Part shown: positions 41,895 through 49,824 of the stretch, one piece after another
Layout of the letters: the number at the start of each line of letters is the position of its first letter
Numbering within the stretch: position 1 is the first letter of the stretch
Assembly (NCBI GenBank): GCA_963780865.1
Contig: CAWADT010000015.1
Span: 124,001 to 188,000, forward strand
Reading direction: 5' to 3'
From: FEN-1073 sp963780865
Lineage (GTDB): Bacteria > Chloroflexota > Anaerolineae > Anaerolineales > RBG-16-64-43
Length of the DNA: 64,000 nucleotides
Notes under the pieces: model-generated
Databases searched by the model: none
Told to the model about the DNA's origin: nothing
What the model saw: the letters and a program-made list of their open reading frames with translations, nothing else
Program-made: the position numbers and the translations under genes

Positions 41895-43767
41895 TTCCTC
41901 CGTTCTCTTTATTGATCCCAACCGGATGTTCCTTCCAGGCTTGGAAGACGTTCTGACCCGCCAGCGGAACTTCAAGATCGTGACGGCCGGTTCGGTTGCC
42001 GAGGCCCTGGCAGAATTGGAAAAAACGACGCCCCGGGCGGCGATTCTCGGTCTGCCCACCGGCCCGGAAGCCCTCGACGCCGCGACCAAAATCCGCGCCT
42101 TCCGGCCGGGTCTGGCCATCATTCTTCTGCTCCCGAAATCCATCGGAAACTCCTATACCGACGTGCTGCGCGTGCGGGCCGATGAATTGCTTTCCGAACC
42201 GGTCCGCCCCGTCGATCTGCTGGCCGCGCTCGACCGGCATTTCGACCGGGGCACGACCTCGCCGATCCACGTCCGCGTCCGGGAACTGGAAACGCTCGCC
42301 CAGCTGGGCAAAACCATCACCCGCCATCTGGACCTCGATCAGGCCCTGGCCAGCATCGTCGACGCCGCCGTGCGGCTGACCGGAGCGGAAGAGGGCAGCC
42401 TGATGCTGGTCGACGAAGCCACCGGCGAACTATACATGCGCGCCTCGAAAAATTTCGACGACGAGTTTGTGCGCACGTTTCGCATGAAAGTGGAAGATTC
42501 CCTGGCCGGCGATGTGATTCGGTCGGGTGAGCCAATTCTCCTGGACGGCGAGAATCCCCGGAAAATAAAAACTTCCTACCTGGTGCATTCCCTGATTTTC
42601 GTCCCCCTGCTGCTGGAGGGGAAAATCGTCGGACTGCTGGGCGTGGATAACCGCGCCGCCCGCCTGCCGCTGCATGACAGCGATCTTTCCCTGATGCAGG
42701 CGCTCGCGGAATACGCGGTGATCGCCCTGGAAAACGCCCGCCTCTATGAAACCACACAGGCTCATCTGCATCAGCTGGAAACGGTTATTCAGCAGGTGGA
42801 AGACGGCGTGCTCATCACCGATCCGGAAGGCAAGATGCTTCTGGCCAACCGAACGATCCGCGAACTGTTCAGCCTGGATAACGAGCCGCTGGTCGGGCGG
42901 TTTCTGAAAGAGGTGTTCCCCAACCCCGAGCTCCAATTCCTTTTCTCGCGGCGCCGCTCCGCCTCCCCCGCCCAACGGCGGACGGAGATCACTCTGGTCG
43001 ACGATCGGGTGTTTAATGCGCATCTGACCCCGATTGAGGGCGTCGGGTTCGCCATGGTCATGAACGACATCACCCAGCTAAAGGAATTGGACCGCCTCAA
43101 GAGCGAATTCGTCTCCACGGTCTCGCACGATTTGCGTTCCCCGCTGACGACCATTCTGGGATACGTCGACCTGATCGAGCGGGCCGGCCCGGTCACCCGG
43201 CAGCAGAAGGAATTCATCACCCGGATTCAGAACAGCGTGGGGTCCATCACCACCCTCATCTCCGATCTCCTGGATCTGGGGAAAATCGAATCCGGGATCG
43301 ATTCCCAGAAGGAAACGGTCCTGCTCAATACCCTGGCGCGCAACGCGCTGGAAGGAATCCGCACCCGGGCGGACACGAAACACATCCATTTGTTGATTTC
43401 GCTCGACGAACAAATTCCATCCTTGATTGGGAACCCCATCCGGCTCCGGCAGATGATCTCCAATCTGCTCGACAACGCTGTGAAGTACACCTCTGAAAAT
43501 GGAACCGTCACCTTGTCCACGCAGCGCGAGGAGGGCCAGATCCTGCTGCGAGTCTCCGACTCCGGCATCGGGATTCCCGCCACGGAAATTCCATACGTGT
43601 TCAACAAATTTTACCGGGCGTCGAATGTGCAAAACACCGCCGGAACCGGGCTGGGGCTTTCGATCGTCAAATCGGTGGCCGAAATACATGGCGGCCGGGT
43701 ATGGGTGGATTCGACGGATGGCGAAGGAACAAAATTTACGGTGGTTTTGCCGCTCCCCAAAGAATGA
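41887..43767 (+). CDS. Hybrid histidine kinase (degenerate receiver-GAF-PAS-HisKA-HATPase)
   Basis: 626 residues. N-terminal receiver-like domain (about 1-120) with VLFIDPN, phospho-acceptor replaced by Gly (AAILGLPTGP) and Lys replaced by Glu (LLSEPVRP), so it cannot be phosphorylated in the usual way. GAF about 140-285 (FVPLLLEGKIVGLLGVDN), PAS about 300-395 (DGVLITDPEGKMLLAN), HisKA with VSTVSHDLRSPLTTILGYVD (His near 417), HATPase with N box MISNLLDNAVKYTS and G boxes DSGIGIP and GTGLGLSIVKS. Soluble. No cognate response regulator with DNA-binding output is adjacent. A palindromic repeat begins at its stop codon. Confidence 0.9.
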   Translation: MPDSSVLFIDPNRMFLPGLEDVLTRQRNFKIVTAGSVAEALAELEKTTPRAAILGLPTGPEALDAATKIRAFRPGLAIILLLPKSIGNSYTDVLRVRADELLSEPVRPVDLLAALDRHFDRGTTSPIHVRVRELETLAQLGKTITRHLDLDQALASIVDAAVRLTGAEEGSLMLVDEATGELYMRASKNFDDEFVRTFRMKVEDSLAGDVIRSGEPILLDGENPRKIKTSYLVHSLIFVPLLLEGKIVGLLGVDNRAARLPLHDSDLSLMQALAEYAVIALENARLYETTQAHLHQLETVIQQVEDGVLITDPEGKMLLANRTIRELFSLDNEPLVGRFLKEVFPNPELQFLFSRRRSASPAQRRTEITLVDDRVFNAHLTPIEGVGFAMVMNDITQLKELDRLKSEFVSTVSHDLRSPLTTILGYVDLIERAGPVTRQQKEFITRIQNSVGSITTLISDLLDLGKIESGIDSQKETVLLNTLARNALEGIRTRADTKHIHLLISLDEQIPSLIGNPIRLRQMISNLLDNAVKYTSENGTVTLSTQREEGQILLRVSDSGIGIPATEIPYVFNKFYRASNVQNTAGTGLGLSIVKSVAEIHGGRVWVDSTDGEGTKFTVVLPLPKE

Positions 43768-43865
43768 ACAACCGCGCGGAAAGCTGCGCGGTTTACAAGT
43801 GCACAACTCCCAAGAATCTAAGCATCAAGCTCCGGGGTATCCATCATCCCGCGAAAGCGGGATAA
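43763..43865 (-). repeat. Modular palindromic repeat, copy 6 (short, diverged)
   Basis: Reverse orientation, same deletion type as copy 5 and several substitutions, e.g. CCCGCGAAAGCGGG for module 1. Its end AATGAAC contains the TGA stop (43765-43767) of the histidine kinase. The interval from here to lexA (489 bp gap) also holds the AT-rich stretch 43980-44180 and the lexA promoter. Confidence 0.85.
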
Positions 43866-44182
43866 TTCCATTGAAAAAATGGTCGGCCGTGTAATCTCCG
43901 GCCGGAAACCAGGATGCGGGCTCTTTCCGATCATGCCGCGCATTCCCGGGACTGCCCGCCGCGCGTATGTAGCGCGCAGTATGAAAAACCTTAAAAATAA
44001 AATCCATATTGACTAAATATTCTTGAAATCGGTTTTTCATTGAGATCCGGTGAAAATGGGTCTGCTAAAAAATTGATGAATATGTTTTTTTTTATTGAAT
44101 TTTCAGCTTTCGGAAAATTCACTGTCGGACTTCCCGGAAAAATAATATTATATTAGATAATAATTGTCCAATTATTCATTTA

Positions 44183-44211
44183 TTGACACAGAACGATTGT
44201 TCGTGTACGAT
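44183..44211 (+). promoter_or_regulatory. lexA promoter with SOS box between -35 and -10
   Basis: TTGACA (44183-44188), 17-nt spacer, TACGAT (44206-44211). The spacer carries AGAACGATTGTTCG (44190-44203), a GAAC-N4-GTTC palindrome of the Gram-positive SOS type (consensus CGAAC-N4-GTTCG). LexA bound here would cover the promoter. Confidence 0.9.
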
Positions 44212-44256
44212 TATTGCGTTGATCAGGCTTTAAATTGGCAGGTAGGAGGCATCCCG

Positions 44257-44913
44257 ATGCGAGAGACCGGAATTACCGAACGTCAAGCGAAAATGAAGAC
44301 TTTTATCGAAGCCTATTTTTCCGATCATGGATATGCTCCCACTTATCGCGAGATCATGAAAAACGTCGGGATTCCATCCCTGTCGGTGGTTCGATACAAT
44401 CTTGAACGCCTACAGAGGGAAGGTCTTTTAGAGAGAGACCCGCGAGTGGCGCGCGGAATTCGTCCGCAGAAACCGGATATGCGGCCCATTCGCATCTGGG
44501 GATATATTCAGGCAGGCGAACCCACGCCGGTTCCGGGCGCAAACGAACCCGTATTCGGCGCCGATGAGGCGCTGGCCATCTCCCAAGACCTGCTCCCGCG
44601 GGACGAAAACCTGTTCGCCCTCATCGTCCGGGGGGATTCGATGATCGATGCCATGGTCCACGACGGGGATTACATCATCCTCAAACCTCAGCAGGAAGCG
44701 CGGAATGGCGAGATGGTCGCCATTTGGTTGAAAAACCGGGAGGAGACGACCTTGAAATATTTCTTCTTCGAGAACGGCAAGGTGCGCCTCCAACCCGCCA
44801 ACCCCACCATGCAACCCATCATCATTGACGATCCGGATGAAAATCTGGAAGTGCGCGGCAAGGTGGTTATGGTAATCCGGCCGCTCGAAAAACGGCTGCC
44901 TTTGGCGCAATGA
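44257..44913 (+). CDS. lexA: LexA repressor
   Basis: 218 residues from ATG 44257, preceded by AGGAGG seven bases upstream; an earlier in-frame start at 44164 would include promoter sequence and was rejected. N-terminal winged helix (ITERQAKMKTFIEAYFSDHG, APTYREIMKNVG, RYNLERLQREGLLER), the Ala-Gly cleavage site in GYIQAGEP, catalytic Ser in RGDSMIDAMVHDGD and Lys in EETTLKYFF. Represses the SOS regulon and is self-cleaved with RecA. Autoregulated through the box at 44190-44203. Bracketed by repeat copies 6 and 7 in the same orientation. Confidence 0.97.
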   Translation: MRETGITERQAKMKTFIEAYFSDHGYAPTYREIMKNVGIPSLSVVRYNLERLQREGLLERDPRVARGIRPQKPDMRPIRIWGYIQAGEPTPVPGANEPVFGADEALAISQDLLPRDENLFALIVRGDSMIDAMVHDGDYIILKPQQEARNGEMVAIWLKNREETTLKYFFFENGKVRLQPANPTMQPIIIDDPDENLEVRGKVVMVIRPLEKRLPLAQ

Positions 44914-45051
44914 ACCTCCGCGCGTCAAGCTACGCGGCATCCATGAATACAACCCTCAAGAATCTGCCCCGCAAGCCCCGCATTCTTCGATTGAAAAAGA
45001 GGAATGCGGGGCAAGCTGCGAGGGTTCCACCTCCCGCGAAAGCGTGATAAT
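44909..45051 (-). repeat. Modular palindromic repeat, copy 7 (full length, diverged)
   Basis: Reverse orientation with all three modules but several mismatches (module 1 GCTTTCGCGG, module 2 arms GCAGCTTGCCCCGCATTC and GAATGCGGGGCTTGCGGG). Its end AATGAAC contains the lexA stop codon TGA (44911-44913). Confidence 0.87.
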
Positions 45052-45070
45052 CTTCTCTTCCCCCCGCAGA

Positions 45071-45101
45071 CGAGCCCGGGCTTTCCCGGGCTTGTTTTTT
45101 T
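45071..45101 (+). terminator. Intrinsic terminator after lexA
   Basis: AGCCCGGG (45073-45080), CTTT loop, CCCGGGCT (45085-45092), then TGTTTTTTT. It ends the lexA transcript before mntP. Confidence 0.92.
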
Positions 45102-45147
45102 ATGGACCGATATTTGATACACTGCGCCGTTGGGCTTGGAATTCCAA

Positions 45148-45708
45148 ATGACCTTTTTCGAAGTGTTATTGCTTGCCGTGGGGTTATCCATGGATGCCAT
45201 GGTCGTTTCCCTTTGCGCCGGAGCGGGCGGCTATACCTCGTCGCTCCGATCCGCTCTGCGGATATCCTTTGCCTTTGGGTTTTTCCAGGCGATCATGCCG
45301 GTGCTGGGTTGGTTTGCGGGGAGCGCGGTCTCTGCCTGGAGCGCCGGGATCGACCATTGGCTGGCCTTCGGACTTCTCGTATTCGTGGGCGTTCGCATGA
45401 TCCGTTCCGGTTTGCAGAACGCCGAATCCGACCCGTCCTGCGACCCCACCCGCGGGTCGACCCTGATCATTCTTTCGATCGCCACCAGCATCGACGCGCT
45501 CGCCGTGGGGTTTTCCATCGCCCTGTTGTCGGCCTCGATCCTCCTTCCGGCCCTCCTGATCGGCGTGGTGACCTTCTCGCTCTCCTTCCTTGCCACGCAC
45601 ATGGGACGCCGGTTCAGCCTCCGGTTCGGGAAACGGATGGAGATCGCCGGGGGAGTGGTGTTGGGGCTGATCGGTTTGCGGATTCTCGTTGCGCATCTCT
45701 TCTTTTAA
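45148..45708 (+). CDS. mntP: Manganese efflux pump MntP
   Basis: 186 residues from ATG 45148 (MTFFEVLLLAVGLSMDAM), the typical MntP start; a TTG at 45130 is the start of the reading frame and not favoured. Six transmembrane helices in two repeats, each with the conserved Asp: GLSMDAMVVSL and ATSIDALAVGFS. Exports Mn2+. An extended -10 TGA-TACACT (45115-45123) would start the mRNA at about 45130, giving a short leader; no Mn riboswitch was seen. Confidence 0.93.
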   Translation: MTFFEVLLLAVGLSMDAMVVSLCAGAGGYTSSLRSALRISFAFGFFQAIMPVLGWFAGSAVSAWSAGIDHWLAFGLLVFVGVRMIRSGLQNAESDPSCDPTRGSTLIILSIATSIDALAVGFSIALLSASILLPALLIGVVTFSLSFLATHMGRRFSLRFGKRMEIAGGVVLGLIGLRILVAHLFF

Positions 45709-45831
45709 TCGGGGAACCCCGCTGCTCCCGCCCCGTCGCCTCTCCGGACTTCGCGAGCGCCGGTACGTCCGGTCACTGGCGGATTTAATTCGCCAAACGT
45801 ATAATCTTTTGCGGAGCAGCGCGAATCCGCA

Positions 45832-46782
45832 ATGAAAATCATCGACCTCTCCACCCTCCGGGATACCACCGGGAAGATCCCGTTCGCCTCTTGGCTCAGG
45901 AAGACCCTCGGCGAAGGGCAGCATTGGCAATCGGAACTGGACGCCCAGGACCAGGTGATGTTCCGCCTGGAGAAAACTTTGGGGAACGAGTTCACCCTCA
46001 TCCGCGAGGTCAAACTTCCGGGCCTAAGCACGCCTATCCCGATGGTACTCGTCGGCCCGTCCGGAATTTTTGTTTTATACGCCACCGCAGTGAAGGGATC
46101 GTATCGCGCGCGCGGGGACGCCTGGTTAAAGTTGGACAATTCCGGGAATATGCACATCTCCAACCCGAATTTACCCAACCGAACCCGGCTGTATTCCGAA
46201 GCCGTGCGGAAATTTCTTTCCCAAAACGACATGCCCGTCACCGACATCGAACCGGTGCTGCTTTTTTCCCAACCGGAAGCCTTTGTGGAGAATATCAAAG
46301 CGCCCATCCGGATGGTCATGTGCGACGGTGTGGAGAGTTACGGCGGCAGCCTGAGGCTGCTCAACCCGATTTTTTCTCCGGAGGAGACCGCCGGCATCGT
46401 CCGGTGGCTTTCCAATCCGGAAGGAAAACCGACCATCGCGGAGGAGATTTCCGCCGAAGCGCAGGAGATTGCCCCTCAGCCGGTCATTATGCCCTCCGAA
46501 GAACCACCCATGGCGGAACCGGCCCAAGCGACGAACTTCCATCCGGAAGACTCGTTGCGCAGCGCATTTGACGAACCCTCCGCGCCGGAATCTCTTCCTA
46601 CCCCTCCGGTGACGGGAGAGGCGGTGGAACAGGCGCCGCAATCCTCTTTTTCGGTCGGAGCGCTCCTTGCCCGGACGCACATGAAAACCAGCCAGCTCAC
46701 GTTTCTGGGCGTCGCCGCCATGGTGGACCTCCTGGTTATCTGCGGGTTGCTGGCATTCGTTCTCATGCAAATGATCCGGTAG
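45832..46782 (+). CDS. NERD-like protein with C-terminal membrane anchor
   Basis: 316 residues. Residues about 35-200 resemble the NERD (nuclease-related) domain: VMFRLEKTLGNEFTLIREVK, GPSGIFVLYATAVKGSY. A long disordered acidic/Pro stretch (about 205-280) leads to one transmembrane helix (about 290-314), so a tail-anchored topology with the NERD part in the cytoplasm. Nuclease activity is not shown; catalytic residues are only partly conserved. TATAAT at 45800-45805 is a likely -10. Separate from the downstream GT2 gene by 37 bp. Confidence 0.65.
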   Translation: MKIIDLSTLRDTTGKIPFASWLRKTLGEGQHWQSELDAQDQVMFRLEKTLGNEFTLIREVKLPGLSTPIPMVLVGPSGIFVLYATAVKGSYRARGDAWLKLDNSGNMHISNPNLPNRTRLYSEAVRKFLSQNDMPVTDIEPVLLFSQPEAFVENIKAPIRMVMCDGVESYGGSLRLLNPIFSPEETAGIVRWLSNPEGKPTIAEEISAEAQEIAPQPVIMPSEEPPMAEPAQATNFHPEDSLRSAFDEPSAPESLPTPPVTGEAVEQAPQSSFSVGALLARTHMKTSQLTFLGVAAMVDLLVICGLLAFVLMQMIR

Positions 46783-46819
46783 CTCTGTAGAAGGACTGCC
46801 CGCCCGACTCTCAATCACC

Positions 46820-47587
46820 GTGTCCAATCCGTCCTCTCCGCCGTGGCTCTCGGTCATTATTCCCGCCTATAACGAGGAAAAGCGTCTGCCCGCCACCCTC
46901 GAGAAATTGCAGGAATACCTGTCGCGGCAGGTGTTCGTCTCCGAAATCTGGGTTGTGGACAATGGCAGCACGGACCGGACTGCCGATCTGGTCCGGGAAT
47001 ATGGGCTTCGTTTTCCGGCCATCCGGCTGGCGCAAACCCCCGTCCGCGGGAAGGGCATTGCGGTCCGAACTGGCATGCTGCGGGCTACGGGCCGGTACCG
47101 GTTTTTCTGCGACGCCGATCTTTCGATGCCGGTGGAGGAATTCGGGCGGTTTTATCCGCCCGGATTGAACGACGCGGATGTGGCGATCGGATCGCGCGAA
47201 GCGAAGGGGGCGCGCCGGTTTGATGAACCTCCTTACCGGCATTTCACCGGCCGGATTTTTTCCCTCGCCGTCAAGCTGCTGATCCTGCGCGGTTTCGAAG
47301 ACACCCAATGCGGGTTTAAATGCTTCCGCGACACCGCCGCGGAGGATTTGTTTTCCCGCCAACGGTTTACCGGCTGGTCCTTCGACGTGGAGGTGCTCTA
47401 CCTGGCCCGCCGGCGCGGGTATCGCATCCTCGAAGTTCCCATCTCTTGGCGCTACCAATCCGACAGCCGGATCCGCCTGGTGGACAATTCGCTGAGGATG
47501 TTTGCCGACCTGCTGCGCATCCGCTGGAACGGCATCCGAGGGATCTATGACCGACCCAACCCGCGCTCGATACCCAAACCTAAATAA
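46820..47587 (+). CDS. GT2 glycosyltransferase (dolichyl-phosphate sugar synthase-like)
   Basis: 255 residues from GTG 46820. LSVIIPAYNEEKRLPATL and VVDNGSTDRTADLVREYG are the GT-A nucleotide-binding motifs, DADLSMPVEEFGRF the metal DxD-like motif, and DTQCGFKCFR plus GWSFDVEVLYLARRRGY match the ALG5/DPG1-type subfamily that makes polyprenyl-phosphate sugars. Such a lipid-linked sugar could feed a GT39-type enzyme such as that at 26455-27831. No Shine-Dalgarno seen. Overlaps rnhB by 41 bp. Confidence 0.88.
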   Translation: MSNPSSPPWLSVIIPAYNEEKRLPATLEKLQEYLSRQVFVSEIWVVDNGSTDRTADLVREYGLRFPAIRLAQTPVRGKGIAVRTGMLRATGRYRFFCDADLSMPVEEFGRFYPPGLNDADVAIGSREAKGARRFDEPPYRHFTGRIFSLAVKLLILRGFEDTQCGFKCFRDTAAEDLFSRQRFTGWSFDVEVLYLARRRGYRILEVPISWRYQSDSRIRLVDNSLRMFADLLRIRWNGIRGIYDRPNPRSIPKPK

Positions 47588-48203
47588 GGAACGCCGCCTG
47601 CTGCGGAGCGGCTTTCTCCGGGTGGCGGGTCTGGATGAGGCGGGCCGGGGCGCATGGGCGGGTCCGCTTTCGGCCGGGGCCGTCATCCTCCCCCTTCAAC
47701 TTCCATCGCTCCGCAACGAACTGGCTACCGTGCGCAATTCGAAATTGATGACTCCTTTGCAGCGGAAAGCCGCCGCCATTCAAATTCGGTCGATCGCGAT
47801 TGCTTGGGCCGTCGGCAGCGCGTCTGCGCATGAGGTGGACCTCCTCGGCCCGCTCCAGGCCACCCGCCTGGCCATGCTCCGCGCGATCCATGAATTGGCG
47901 ACCGATCCGGACCATCTGCTGGTCGATTATTTAACCCTGCCCGGGTCTTCCTTGCCCCAAACGGCGGTCACCCACGGCGACCTGCTCTGCCTTTCCATCG
48001 CCGCGGCATCCGTCCTTGCTAAAACCTGGAGGGACGAACAAATGATTGCCTTGGAGCGAGTGTACGCAGGCTACGGATTTGCCCGACATAAAGGGTACGG
48101 CACGCGCCAGCATGCCGAAGCGCTTCTCCGCCTGGGCGCCTGCCCGGAACACAGGCAATCGTACGCTCCAGTCCAACGGGTCTCCGGACCCCCTCCGGTA
48201 TAA
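47547..48203 (+). CDS. rnhB: Ribonuclease HII
   Basis: 218 residues from ATG 47547 with GAGGG just upstream. LDEAGRGAWAGPL holds the DE pair, the third acidic residue is in LLVDYLTLP and the fourth in AKTWRDEQM, as in RNase HII. It removes ribonucleotides from RNA-DNA hybrids. The 5' part lies within the GT2 gene, in another frame. Confidence 0.95.
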   Translation: MTDPTRARYPNLNKERRLLRSGFLRVAGLDEAGRGAWAGPLSAGAVILPLQLPSLRNELATVRNSKLMTPLQRKAAAIQIRSIAIAWAVGSASAHEVDLLGPLQATRLAMLRAIHELATDPDHLLVDYLTLPGSSLPQTAVTHGDLLCLSIAAASVLAKTWRDEQMIALERVYAGYGFARHKGYGTRQHAEALLRLGACPEHRQSYAPVQRVSGPPPV

Positions 48204-48222
48204 TGCGGTCGACCGAATTCCC

Positions 48223-49092
48223 ATGAGCCCACGCGATCCAAACGACCTGTCGATCGAAGAACTGGAACGGCTGTTGGCAGCCAAACGCCAGGCCGCAAGG
48301 AAAGGACGGATCCAGCGGTTCGTGCGCTCGGGGCGCGCTGTGCTGGCCGAGCCGTCTGCGAACTCGGGCAGCTTCCCGTCGGGCGCATCCGATTCTCCGC
48401 CGCGCGGTAAAAGCCCGCTGGATCGGCTGTTGCTGTACCTTGAAATCGGCGCGGCGATTGTCTTGGGATTTGTCGTCCTGCAATTTATCTTGCGGCTGCA
48501 GGATATCAACCGCGAATCCATCGCGCTCGTTTTTTCCGGCACGCCGTCTTCCACCCCGCTGATCACCGCCGTCGTCCTGCCTTCCGGTCATACGCCGCCG
48601 ACTGCCTCGGGCGGAGCGCAGCCCAACGACAACGAAGTGCCCGCCAATCTCCGCCCGTTGCTGCAATCGTACCAATCCCTGGCCATCCCCACCCGCGGGC
48701 CGGAGCAGCCCCTCCGCCTGGATCTGCCCAGTCTGGACAAGATCAACATGACGGTGGTGGAAGGCGACGGATGGGAGCAGCTCAAGCAGGGGGTCGGCCA
48801 TCACATCGGCAGCGCCAATCCGGGGACGGCCGGCAACGTCGTGCTCTCCGCCCACGACGATATTTACGGGGAACTGTTCCGCGATCTGGACTCGTTGAAA
48901 CCGGGCGATGAAGCCGTCCTGTATACCGCCACCCAGAAATTCTATTATCGCGTTGTCACGGTTCAATTGGTCGAACCGACGGATGTGTCCATCATGGGCC
49001 CCACGGTCCGCCCGACACTGACGCTGATTTCTTGTTATCCCTACATGGTCGACACCCAGCGAATCGTGGTGACGGCGGAATTGTCGCCTTAA
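48223..49092 (+). CDS. Class D/E-like sortase
   Basis: 289 residues from ATG 48223. Cytoplasmic N-terminal ~65 residues, one transmembrane helix (about 72-92), a linker, then the sortase barrel with catalytic His (VVLSAHDDIYG), Cys (TLTLISCYPYM) and Arg (VDTQRIVV). Transfers sorting-signal proteins to the envelope or forms isopeptide bonds. A TATAAT at 48199-48204 overlaps the rnhB stop and gives a start about 12 nt before the ATG. No LPxTG substrate was found in this window. Confidence 0.87.
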   Translation: MSPRDPNDLSIEELERLLAAKRQAARKGRIQRFVRSGRAVLAEPSANSGSFPSGASDSPPRGKSPLDRLLLYLEIGAAIVLGFVVLQFILRLQDINRESIALVFSGTPSSTPLITAVVLPSGHTPPTASGGAQPNDNEVPANLRPLLQSYQSLAIPTRGPEQPLRLDLPSLDKINMTVVEGDGWEQLKQGVGHHIGSANPGTAGNVVLSAHDDIYGELFRDLDSLKPGDEAVLYTATQKFYYRVVTVQLVEPTDVSIMGPTVRPTLTLISCYPYMVDTQRIVVTAELSP

Positions 49093-49116
49093 GCCAATTC
49101 AATTTATTAACAAGTT

Positions 49117-49256
49117 GTTGAAAAACGTCGAATTTGTTTTGGTCGGACAAACCATCCCCCCTTTCATCCCCCCATTTTCCAATAAAAAATGGGGGGAGTG
49201 AGGGGGGCGGGTTTACCAACGGGAAGATGACACCAAGATGAATTGAGTTTTTCAAC
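49117..49256. repeat. Hairpin element with terminal inverted repeats
   Basis: Ends GTTGAAAAAC (49117-49126) and GTTTTTCAAC (49247-49256) are exact inverted repeats; the centre is an 11-bp hairpin CCCCCCATTTT (49168-49178) and AAAATGGGGGG (49186-49196), flanked by further G- and C-runs. About 140 bp, no ORF. A MITE-like or decayed element. The 49093-49657 gap also includes TACAAT at 49523-49528 (extended by TGC), a likely -10 for the small gene and LCP gene. Confidence 0.65.
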
Positions 49257-49657
49257 ATCGTGTAAAGCACAGGTTAAATCCACATATGCAATTGCTAATC
49301 GTGGAGTAACAAATGCGTCGAAACTCTTCAATGTTCTGAGATATCCCGGGGAAGCCCGTCACGGCAGGGCATGTGTGCGGAATCCGCTAAATTTTGGCCG
49401 AACAATTTTATAGGGCAGGTTAACCTCGAGATAATTTACAAATTTCGATCCGATCTTTTTAGCCAAATAATAAGGTTTTCCTAAGAAGACCGTCTTTAAT
49501 CGCCCCGCTCGCATTCTTGTGCTACAATTCGCCCGATTTCCCTCCGGCGAAAGCGCCGTCTCTCAATTGGATTCTCGTTCGAAGCAGCGTGACGGAATCC
49601 TCCGCCGGCCGGGAGGAAGCATCTTTCGCAGGACATCCGAAAGGATAAGGAATGTAA

Positions 49658-49804
49658 ATGAAGGAAAAAAGGTATCGCACCGCAACGCGCGATGATTTAA
49701 AAAATCCGGACTACACTTATATCCGGCAGGATTTGCGTAGAATCCTGCTCATCGCCTGCTCCTTTATCGCCGTCATGGTCATCCTTTCCTTTGTGTTTAA
49801 ATAA
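49658..49804 (+). CDS. Small single-span membrane protein (48 aa)
   Basis: Starts MKEKRYRTATRDDLKN, with one transmembrane helix (ILLIACSFIAVMVILSFVF) at the C-terminus. AAGGA lies upstream of ATG 49658. The N-terminal part is charged and cytoplasmic. It ends 20 bp before the LCP gene and is likely co-transcribed, so a partner of the LCP protein is possible. Too short for homology assignment by eye. Confidence 0.6.
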   Translation: MKEKRYRTATRDDLKNPDYTYIRQDLRRILLIACSFIAVMVILSFVFK

Positions 49805-49824
49805 ACCCGGAAAGCGGACAACGT

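Noticed and set aside
44164..44256. Longer LexA start at 44164
   Set aside because: It would place the promoter and SOS box inside the coding region; ATG 44257 has a strong AGGAGG.
1866..45051. CRISPR array made of the repeated palindromic units
   Set aside because: The copies are dispersed over 43 kb, about 100-144 bp long, without regular spacers or cas genes.
45049..45147. Manganese riboswitch upstream of mntP
   Set aside because: No yybP-ykoY core was found; only a terminator and an extended -10 are present.
49535..49657. Riboswitch in the leader of the small membrane protein and LCP gene
   Set aside because: The leader has short inverted repeats but no conserved core of c-di-GMP, c-di-AMP or other riboswitches that I could recognise.
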